Source: Miscanthus floridulus
Lineage: Eukaryota > Streptophyta > Magnoliopsida > Poales > Poaceae
Direction of reading: 5' to 3'
DNA length: 64,000 nt
Assembly (NCBI RefSeq): GCF_019320115.1
Contig: NC_089593.1
Coordinates: 40,060,914-40,124,913, forward strand
In this document: positions 54,201-64,000 of the stretch, one piece after another
How the letters are laid out: every line of letters begins with the position of its first letter
Numbering within the stretch: position 1 is the stretch's first letter
Made by a program: the position numbers and the translations under genes
The notes under the pieces: generated by a model
Seen by the model: the letters and a program-made list of their open reading frames with translations, nothing else
Databases searched by the model: none
What the model was told of the DNA's origin: nothing

Positions 54201-54951
54201 ACTTGAGCCTCGTCACCTAGGAGTACCATCGGGTGCGTCCAAAATGAGTTCTGAGCCTATGGTACGTTTGGCATAGACCGTGCACCTATCTTGCACTAAT
54301 ACTAACACTATATCCAAACGGACCAAAACGAGATTCCACTTGAGCCTCGTCACCTAGGAGTTCTAACGGGTGCGGTCAAAATGATTTCCGATCCTTGTTT
54401 GGAACAAACCGTGCACCTGTCTTGCACTAATACTAACACTATCTCCAAACGGACCGAAACAAGATTCTACTTGAGCCTCGTCAACTAGGAGTTCCATCGG
54501 GTGCTTCTAAAATGATTTCCAAGACTTGTTTGGCACAAACCGTGCACCTATCTTGCACTGATACTAACACTATCTCCAAACGGACCGAAACAAGATTCCA
54601 CTTGAGCCTCATCACCTAGGAGTACCATCAGGTGCATCCAAAATGATTTCTGATCCTATGGTACGTTTGGCACAAACCGTGCACCTATCTTGGACTAATA
54701 CTAACACTATATCCAAACAGACCGAAATGAGATTCCACTTAAACCTTGTCACCTAGGAGTTCTATCAGGTGCGGTCAAAATGATTTCCGAGCCTTGTTTG
54801 GAACAAATTGTGCACCTATCTTGCACTAATACTATCACTATGTCCAAACGGACCAAAATAAGATTCCACTTGAGCCTCATCACCTAGGAGTTCCATCGGG
54901 TGCTTCTGAAATGATTTCCGAGCCTTATTTGGCACAAACCGTGCACCTATC
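51224..54951. repeat. HOR copy R4 (3728 bp, 28 monomers)
   Basis: Same length and order as R2, with the 798-bp hexamer pair at about 53141 and 53939. Differs from R2 only by scattered substitutions. Confidence 0.9.
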
Positions 54952-57900
54952 TTGCACTGATACTAACACTATCTCCAAATGGACCGAAACAAGATTCCAC
55001 TTGAGCCTCGTCACCTAGGAGTACCATCGGGTGCGTCCAAAATGATTTCTGGGCCTATGGTACGTTTGGCACAAACTGTGCACCTATCTTGCACTAATAC
55101 TAACACTATATCCAAACAGATCGAAACGAGATTCCACTTGAGCCTCGTCACCAAGGAGTTCTATCGGGTGAGGTCAAAATGATTTCCGAGCCTTGTTTGG
55201 AACAAACCGTGCACCTATCTTGCACTAATACTAACACTATCTCCAAACAGACCGAAATAAGATTCCACTTGAGCCTAATCACCTAGGAGTTCCATCGGGT
55301 GCTTCTAAAATGATTTCCGAGTCTTGTTTGGCACAAACCATGCACCTATCTTGCATTGATACTAACACTATCTCCAAATGGACCAAAACAAGATTCCACT
55401 TGAGCCTCGTCACCTAGGAGTACCATCGGGTGCATGCAAAACGATTTCTGAGCATATGGCACGTTTGGCACAAACCGTGCACCTATCTTGAACTAATACA
55501 AACACTATATCCAAACGGACCGAAACAAGATTCCACTTGAGCCTCGTCACCTAGGAGTACCATCGGGTGCGTCCAAAACGAGTTCTGAGCCTGTGGTACG
55601 TTTGGCATAGACCGTGCACCTATCTTGCACTAATACTAACACTATATCCAAACGGACCAAAACAAGATTCCACTTGAGCCTCGTCACCGAGGAGTTCTAT
55701 CGGGTGTGGTCAAAATGATTTCCGATCCTTGTTTGGAACAAACTGTGCGCCTGTCTTGCACTAATACTAACACTATCTCCAAACGGACCAAAACAAGATT
55801 CCACTTGAGCCTCGTCAACTTGGAGTTCCATCGGGTGCTTCCGAAATGATTTCCAAGACTTGTTTGGCACAAACCGTGCACCTATCTTGCACTGATACTA
55901 ACACTATCTCCAAACGGACCAAAACAAGATTCCACTTGAGCCTCGTCACCTAGGAGTACCATCGGGTGCGTCCAAAACAATTTCTGATCCTATGGTACAT
56001 TTGGCACAAACCGTGCACCTATCTTGCACTAATACTAACACTATATCCAAACGGCCCGAAACGAGATTCCACTTGAGCCTAGTCACCTAGGAGTTCTATC
56101 AGGTGCGGTCAAAATGATTTCCGAGCCTTGTTTGGCACAAACCATGCACCTATCTTGGACCAATACTAACACTATCTCCAAACGGACCAAAATAAGATTC
56201 CACTTGAGCCTCATCACCTAGGAGTTCCATCGGGTGCTTTTGAAATGATTTCCGAGCCTTATTTGGCACAAACCGTGCACCTATCTTGCACTGATGCTAA
56301 CACTATCTCCAAACAGACCGAAACAAGATTCCACTTGAGCCTCGTCACCTAGGAGTACCATCGGGTGCGTCCAAAATGTGTTCTGAGCCTATTGTACATT
56401 TGGCATAGACCGTGCACCTATCTTGCACTAATACTAACACTATATCCAAACGGACCAAAACGAGATTCCACTTGAGCCTCGTCACCGAGGAGTTCTATCG
56501 GGTGCGGTCAAAATGATTTCCGATCCTTGTTTGGAACAAACTGTGCACCTGTCTTGCACTAATACTAACACTATCTCCAAACGGACCGAAACAAGATTCC
56601 ACTTGAGCCTCGTCAACTAGGAGTTCCATCGGGTGCTTCCGAAATGATTTCCAAGACTTGTTTGGCACAAACCGTGCACCTATCTTGCACTGATACTAAC
56701 ACTATCTCCAAACGGACCGAAACAAGATTCCACTTGAGCCTTGTCACCTAGGAGTACCATCGGGTGCGTCCAAAATGATTTCTGATCCTATGGTACATTT
56801 GGCACAAACCGTGCACCTATCTTGCACTAATACTAACACTATATCCAAACGGACCAAAACGAGATTCCACTTGAGCCTCATCACCTAGGAGTTCTATCAG
56901 GTGCGGTCAAAATGATTTCCGAGCCTTGTTTGGCACAAACCATGCACCTATCTTGCACCAATACTAACACTATCTCCAAACGGACCAAAATAAGATTCCA
57001 CTTGAGCCTCATCACGTAGGAGTTCCATCGGGTGCTTTTGAAATGATTTCTAAGCCTTATTTGGCACAAACCGTGCACCTATCTTGCACTGATGCTAACA
57101 CTATCTCCAAACAGTCCGAAACAAGATTCCACTTGAGCCTCGTCACCTAGGAGTACCATCGGGTGCGTCCAAAATGAGTTCTGAGCCTATGGTACGTTTG
57201 GCATAGACCGTGCACCTATCTTGCACTAATACTAACACTATATCCAAACGGACCAAAACGAGATTCCACTTGAGCCTCGTCACCGAGGAGTTCTATCGGG
57301 TGCGGTCAAAATGATTTCCGATCCTTGTTTGGAACAAACTGTGCACCTGTCTTGCACTAATACTAACACTATCTCCAAACGGACCGAAACAAGATTCCAC
57401 TTGAGCCTCGTCAACTAGGAGTTCCATCGGGTGCTTCCGAAATGATTTCCAAGACTTGTTTGGCACAAACCGTGCACCTATCTTGCACTGATACTAACAC
57501 TATCTCCAAACGGACCAAAACAAGATTCCACTTGAGCCTCGTCACCTAGGAGTACCATCGGGTGCGTCCAAAATGATTTCTGATCCTATGGTACATTTGG
57601 CACAAACCGTGCACCTATCTTGCACTAATACTAACACTATATCCAAACGGACCAAAACGAGATTCCACTTGAGCCTCATCACCTAGGAGTTCTATCAGGT
57701 GCGGTCAAAATGATTTCCGAGCCTTGTTTGGCACAAACCATGCACCTATCTTGCACCAATACTAACACTATCTCCAAACGGACCAAAATAAGATTCCACT
57801 TGAGCCTCATCACGTAGGAGTTCCATCGGGTGCTTTTGAAATGATTTCCGAGCCTTATTTGGCACAAACCGTGCACCTATCTTGCACTGATGCTAACACT

Positions 57901-60805
57901 ATCTCCAAACACACCGAAACAAGATTCCACTTGAGCCTCGTCACCTAGGAGTACCATCGGGTGCGTCCAAAATGAGTTCTGAGCCTATGGTACGTTTGGC
58001 ATAGACCGTGCACCTATCTTGCACTAATACTAACACTATATCCAAACGGACCAAAACGAGATTCCACTTGAGCCTCGTCACCTAGGAGTTCTAACGGGTG
58101 CGGTCAAAATGATTTCCGATCCTTGTTTGGAACAAACCGTGCACCTGTCTTGCACTAATACTAACACTATCTCCAAACGGACCGAAACAAGATTCTACTT
58201 GAGCCTCGTCAACTAGGAGTTCCATCGGGTGCTTCTAAAATGATTTCCAAGACTTGTTTGGCACAAACCGTGCACCTATCTTGCACTGATACTAACACTA
58301 TCTCCAAACGGACCAAAACAAGATTCCACTTGAGCCTCATCACCTAGGAGTTCCATCGGGTGCTTTTGAAATGATTTCCGAGCCTTATTTGGCACAAACC
58401 GTGCACCTATCTTGCACTGATGCTAACACTATCTCCAAACAGACCGAAACAAGATTCCACTTGAGCCTCGTCACCTAGGAGTACCATCGGGTGCGTCCAA
58501 AATGTGTTCTGAGCCTATTGTACGTTTGGCATAGACCGTGCACCTATCTTGCACTAATACTAACACTATATCCAAACGGACCAAAACGAGATTCCACTTG
58601 AGCCTCGTCACCGAGGAGTTCTATCGGGTGCGGTCAAAATGATTTCCGATCCTTGTTTGGAACAAACTGTGCACCTGTCTTGCACTAATACTAACACTAT
58701 CTCCAAACGGACCGAAACAAGATTCCACTTGAGCCTCGTCAACTAGGAGTTCCATCGGGTGCTTCCGAAATGATTTCCAAGACTTGTTTGGCACAAACCG
58801 TGCACCTATCTTGCACTGATACTAACACTATCTCCAAACGGACCGAAACAAGATTCCACTTGAGCCTTGTCACCTAGGAGTACCATCGGGTGCGTCCAAA
58901 ATGATTTCTGATCCTATGGTACATTTGGCACAAACCGTGCACCTATCTTGCACTAATACTAACACTATATCCAAACGGACCAAAACGAGATTCCACTTGA
59001 GCCTCATCACCTAGGAGTTCTATCAGGTGCGGTCAAAATGATTTCCGAGCCTTGTTTGGCACAAACCATGCACCTATCTTGCACCAATACTAACACTATC
59101 TCCAAACGGACCAAAATAAGATTCCACTTGAGCCTCATCACGTAGGAGTTCCATTGGGTGCTTTTGAAATGATTGCCGAGCCTTATTTGGCACAAACCGT
59201 GCACCTATCTTGCACTGATGCTAACACTATCTCCAAACAGTCCGAAACAAGATTCCACTTGAGCCTCGTCACCTAGGAGTACCATCGGGTGCGTCCAAAA
59301 TGAGTTCTGAGCCTATGGTACGTTTGGCATAGACCGTGCACCTATCTTGCACTAATACTAACACTATATCCAAACGGACCAAAACGAGATTCCACTTGAG
59401 CCTCGTCACCGAGGAGTTCTATCGGGTGCGGTCAAAATGATTTCCGATCCTTGTTTGGAACAAACTGTGCACCTGTCTTGCACTAATACTAACACTATCT
59501 CCAAACGGACCGAAACAAGATTCCACTTGAGCCTCGTCAACTAGGAGTTCCATCGGGTGCTTCCGAAATGATTTCCAAGACTTGTTTGGCACAAACCGTG
59601 CACCTATCTTGCACTGATACTAACACTATCTCCAAACGGACCGAAACAAGATTCCACTTGAGCCTCGTCACCTAGGAGTACCATCGGGTGCGTCCAAAAT
59701 GATTTCTGATCCTATGGTACATATGGCACAAACCGTGCACCTATCTTGCACTAATACTAACACTATATCCAAACGGACCAAAACGAGATTCCACTTGAGC
59801 CTCATCACCTAGGAGTTCTATCAGGTGCGGTCAAAATGATTTCTGAGCCTTGTTTGGCACAAACCATGCACCTATCTTGCACCAATACTAACACTATCTC
59901 CAAACGGACCAAAATAAGATTCCACTTGAGCCTCATCACGTAGGAGTTCCATCGGGTGCTTTTGAAATGATTTCCGAGCCTTATTTGGCACAAACCGTGC
60001 ACCTATCTTGCACTGATGCTAACACTATCTCCAAACACACCGAAACAAGATTCCACTTGAGCCTCGTCACCTAGGAGTACCATCGGGTGCGTCCAAAATG
60101 AGTTCTGAGCCTATGGTACGTTTGGCATAGACCGTGCACCTATCTTGCACTAATACTAACACTATATCCAAACGGACCAAAACGAGATTCCACTTGAGCC
60201 TCGTCACCTAGGAGTTCTAACGGGTGCGGTCAAAATGATTTCCGATCCTTGTTTGGAACAAACCGTGCACCTGTCTTGCACTAATACTAACACTATCTCC
60301 AAACGGACCGAAACAAGATTCTACTTGAGCCTCGTCAACTAGGAGTTCCATCGGGTGCTTCTAAAATGATTTCCAAGACTTGTTTGGCACAAACCGTGCA
60401 CCTATCTTGCACTGATACTAACACTATCTCCAAACGGACCAAAACAAGATTCCACTTGAGCCTCATCACCTAGGAGTACCATCAGGTGCATCCAAAATGA
60501 TTTCTCATCCTATGGTACGTTTGGCACAAACCGTGCACCTATCTTGGACTAATACTAACACTATATCCAAACAGACCGAAATGAGATTCCACTTAAGCCT
60601 TGTCACCTAGGAGTTCTATCAGGTGCGGTCAAAATGATTTCTGAGCCTTGTTTGGAACAAATTGTGCACCTATCTTGCACTAATACTATCACTATGTCCA
60701 AACGGACCAAAATAAGATTCCACTTGAGCCTCATCACCTAGGAGTTCCATCGGGTGCTTCTGAAATGATTTCCGAGCCTTATTTGGCACAAACCGTGCAC
60801 CTATC
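54952..60805. repeat. HOR copy R5 with internal duplication (5854 bp, 44 monomers)
   Basis: Equals the 3728-bp form plus 2126 bp (16 monomers: 11x131 + 5x137). The extra block is the tandem pair 56155-58280 and 58281-60406. Confidence 0.88.
56155..60406. repeat. Tandem 2126-bp (16-monomer) duplication inside R5
   Basis: The monomer at 58281-58411 is a hybrid. It begins as a C monomer (GATACTAACAC, AAAACAAG) but from 58352 is B-type (TTCCATC, 131 bp total, then GGCACAAACC). The switch lies in about 58319-58351, where B and C are identical. Matching markers at 56881/59007 and 57679/59805 are both 2126 bp apart. Confidence 0.88.
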
Positions 60806-63800
60806 TTGCACTGATACTAACACTATCTCCAAACGGACCGAAACAAGATTCCACTTGAGCCTCGTCACCTAGGAGTACCATCGGGTGCGTCCAAAATGAT
60901 TTCTGGGCCTATGGTACGTTTGGCACAAACCGTGCACCTATCTTGCACTAATACTAACACTATATCCAAACGGATCGAAACGAGATTCCACTTGAGCCTC
61001 GTCACCAAGGAGTTCTATCGGGTGAGGTCAAAATGATTTCCGAGCCTTGTTTGGAACAAACCGTGCACCTATCTTGCACTAATACTAACACTATCTCCAA
61101 ACGGACCGAAATAAGATTCCACTTGAGCCTAATCACCTAGGAGTTCCATCGGGTGCTTCTAAAATGATTTCCGAGTCTTGTTTGGCACAAACCGTGCACC
61201 TATCTTGCATTGATACTAACACTATCTCCAAATGGACCAAAACAAGATTCCACTTGAGCCTCGTCACCTAGGAGTACCATCGGGTGCATGCAAAACGATT
61301 TCTGAGCATATGGCACGTTTGGCACAAACCGTGCACCTGTCTTGAACTAATACAAACACTATATCCAAACTGACCGAAACAAGATTCCACTTGAGCCTCG
61401 TCACCTAGGAGTACCATCGGGTGCGTCCAAAATGATTTCTGAGCCTATGGTACGTTTGGCACAAACCGTGCACCTATCTTGCACCGACACTAACACTATA
61501 TCCAAATAGACCGAAACGAGATTCCACTTGAGACTCGTCACCTAGGAGTTCTATCGTGTGCGGTCAAAATGATTTCCAAGCATTGTTTGGAACAAACCGT
61601 GCACCTATCTTGCACTAATACTAACACTATCTCCAAACGGACCGAAATAAGATTCCACTTGAGCCTCATCACCTAGGAGTTCCATCGGGTCCTTCTGAAA
61701 TGATTTCCGAGTCCAAACGGACCGAAACAAGATTCCACTTGAGCCTCGTCACCTAGGAGTACCATCGGGTGCGTCCAAAATGATTTCTAAGCCCATGGTA
61801 CGTTTGGCACAAACCGTGCACCTATCTTGCACTAATACTAACACTATATCCAAATGGACAGAAACGAGATTCCACTTGAGCCTCGTCACCTAGGAGTTCT
61901 ATCGAGTGAGGTCAAAATGATTTCCGAGCCCTGTTTGGAACAAACCGTGCACCTATCTTGCACTAATACTAACACTATAGCCAAATGGACTAAAACAAGA
62001 TTCCGCTTGAGCCTCATCACCTAGGAGTTCCATCGGGTGCTTCCGAAATGATTTCCAAGCCTTGTTTGGCACAAACCGTGCACCTATCTTGCACTAATAC
62101 TAACACTATATCCAAACAGACCGAAACGAGATTCCACTTGAGCCTCATCACCTAGGAGTTCTATCCGGTGCGGTCAAAATGATTTCCGAGCCTTGTTTGG
62201 AACAAACCATGCACCTATCTTGCACCAATACTAACACTATCTCCAAACGGACCAAAATAAGATTCCACTTGAGCCTCATCACCTAGGAGTTCCATCGGGT
62301 GCTTTTGAAATGATTTCCGAGCCTTATTTGGCACAAACCGTGCACCTATCTTGCACTGATGCTAACACTATCTCCAAACGGACCGAAACAAGATTCCACT
62401 TGAGCCTCGTCACCTAGGAGTACCATCGGGTGCGTCCAAAATGAGTTCAGAGCCTGTGGTACGTTTGGCATAGACCGTGCACCTATCTTGCACTAATACT
62501 AACACTATATCCAAACGGACCAAAACGAGATTCCACTTGAGCCTCATCACCGAGGAGTTCTATCGGGTGCGGTCAAAATGATTTCCGATCCTTGTTTGGA
62601 ACAAACTATGCACCTGTCTTGCACTAATACTAACACTATCTCCAAACGGACCGAAACAAGATTCCACTTGAGCCTCGTCAACTTGGAGTTCCATCGGGTG
62701 CTTCCGAAATGATTTCCAAGACTTGTTTGGCACAAACCGTGCACCTATCTTGCACTGATACTAACACTATCTCCAAACGGACCGAAACAAGATTCCACTT
62801 GAGCCTCGTCACCTAGGAGTACCATCGGGTGCGTCCAAAACAATTTCTGATCCTATGGTACATTTGGCACAAACCGTGCACCTATCTTGCACTAATACTA
62901 ACACTATATCCAAACGGCCCGAAACGAGATTCCACTTGAGCCTAGTCACCTAGGAGTTCTATCAGGTGCGGTCAAAATGATTTCCGAGCCTTGTTTGGCA
63001 CAAACCATGCACCTATCTTGGACCAATACTAACACTATCTCCAAACGGACCAAAATAAGATTCCACTTGAGCCTCACCCCCTAGGAGTTCCATCGGGTGC
63101 TTTTGAAATGATTTCCGAGCCTTATTTGGCACAAACCGTGCACCTATCTTGCACTGATGCTAACACTATCTCCAAACAGACCGAAACAAGATTCCACTTG
63201 AGCCTCGTCACCTAGGAGTACCATCGGGTGCGTCCAAAATGTGTTCTGAGCCTATTGTACATTTGGCATAGACCGTGCACCTATCTTGCACTAATACTAA
63301 CACTATATCCAAACGGACCAAAACGAGATTCCACTTGAGCCTCGTCACCGAGGAGTTCTATCGGGTGCGGTCAAAATGATTTCCGATCCTTGTTTGGAAC
63401 AAACTGTGCACCTGTCTTGCACTAATACTAACACTATCTCCAAACGGACCGAAACAAGATTCCACTTGAGCCTCGTCAACTAGGAGTTCCATCGGGTGCT
63501 TCCGAAATGATTTCCAAGACTTGTTTGGCACAAACCGTGCACCTATCTTGCACTGATACTAACACTATCTCCAAACGGACCGAAACAAGATTCCACTTGA
63601 GCCTCGTCACCTAGGAGTACCATCGGGTGCGTCCAAAATGATTTCTGATCCTATGGTACATTTGGCACAAACCGTGCACCTATCTTGCACTAATACTAAC
63701 ACTATATCCAAACGGACCAAAACGAGATTCCACTTGAGCCTCATCACCTAGGAGTTCTATCAGGTGCGGTCAAAATGATTTCCGAGCCTTGTTTGGCACA

Positions 63801-64000
63801 AACCATGCACCTATCTTGCACCAATACTAACACTATCTCCAAACGGACCAAAATAAGATTCCACTTGAGCCTCATCACGTAGGAGTTCCATCGGGTGCTT
63901 TTGAAATGATTTCCGAGCCTTATTTGGCACAAACCGTGCACCTATCTTGCACTGATGCTAACACTATCTCCAAACACACCGAAACAAGATTCCACTTGAG
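60806..64000. repeat. HOR copy R6, partial and rearranged
   Basis: Starts like the other right-family copies. Around 61.48-62.3 kb it carries monomers that resemble the 28-kb and 36-kb regions more than R1-R5, including the 51-bp deletion fusion and the TATAGCC variant. From about 62.4 kb it rejoins the regular HOR pattern and runs off the window. Confidence 0.85.
61610..61826. repeat. B-C monomer fusion with 51-bp deletion (copy 2)
   Basis: 217 bp where 268 are expected, with the join TTTCCGAG to TCCAAACGG at 61711. The breakpoint is identical to the one at 35946, so the two are copies of one event. Confidence 0.88.

Larger units (their letters stand above)
18337..64000. repeat. Right satellite array (continuation of the same satellite)
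   Basis: About 45.7 kb of the same 131/137-bp A, B and C monomers in the same orientation as on the left, with no other transposon and no gene. It includes the last 20 bp of the split B monomer (18337-18356) and ends inside a monomer at the window edge. The first 22 kb is heterogeneous; the last 24 kb is a homogenised HOR array. Confidence 0.95.

Noticed and set aside
962..63941. Dozens of recurring 60-74 codon open frames on both strands (for example at 815-997, 3251-3448, 41969-42166, 63744-63941)
   Set aside because: They recur with the HOR period, overlap on both strands, span monomer joints and vanish with single substitutions in sister copies. They are what a stop-poor tandem repeat produces, not genes.
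18337..64000. CENP-B box in the satellite monomer
   Set aside because: The nearest match, on the minus strand near CATTTCGGAAGCACCCGATGG, lacks the required central A and the CGGGN core, so it does not fit the box.

Overview
The window is almost entirely satellite DNA from a plant nuclear genome, interrupted once by a Ty3/gypsy LTR retrotransposon. I find no host protein gene, tRNA or rRNA. The organism is most likely a grass. The retrotransposon has the layout of the CRM/CRR centromeric chromoviruses: a tRNA-iMet type primer site, a single gag-pol unit, and an integrase tail that runs into the 3' LTR. The satellite monomer is 131 or 137 bp. That length fits the roughly 137-bp centromeric satellites known in Andropogoneae (sorghum/sugarcane type), but this is a match of length from memory, not a sequence comparison. 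The best overall reading is a piece of centromeric core.

Satellite grammar: three monomer subfamilies, here called A (131 bp), B (131 bp) and C (137 bp), recur mainly in the order A-B-C, giving a 399-bp trimer. C differs in length by one 6-bp insertion. Trimers and irregular runs (CC, ABAB) build long higher-order repeats (HORs). Left of the retroelement (1 to about 9143) there is a 29-monomer HOR of 3853-3854 bp, present as two full and two partial copies. From 9144 to 10741 there are more diverged monomers, mostly in plain A-B-C order. Right of the element, 18337-40039 holds less homogeneous monomers with irregular long periods (about 2.8, 6.9, 4.5 and 5.3 kb). From 40040 to 64000 there is a second, highly homogenised HOR family whose copies are 2930, 3728, 4526, 3728 and 5854 bp plus a partial copy. 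The length steps are whole numbers of monomers (6, 12 or 16), as unequal exchange between in-register monomers would produce.

The retroelement (10742-18331, + strand) has LTRs of 921 and 923 bp with TGAT...ATCA ends and a perfect 5-bp target duplication (GTTTG). Removing the element and one target copy restores a B monomer of exactly 131 bp, so it landed in an existing array. By eye the LTRs differ at 13 substitutions and two 1-bp indels (about 1.4%), which implies a recent insertion. Its gag-pol unit encodes gag with a zinc knuckle, protease, reverse transcriptase, RNase H and integrase. All catalytic residues I looked for are visible, but the reading frame is broken by about five single-base gains and one single-base loss. 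As shown here it is non-autonomous, unless those indels are assembly errors.

The many 60-74 codon open frames in the satellite are by-products of the repeat and are not annotated as genes. All coordinates, counts and identities were worked out by hand; no alignment or database search was run.
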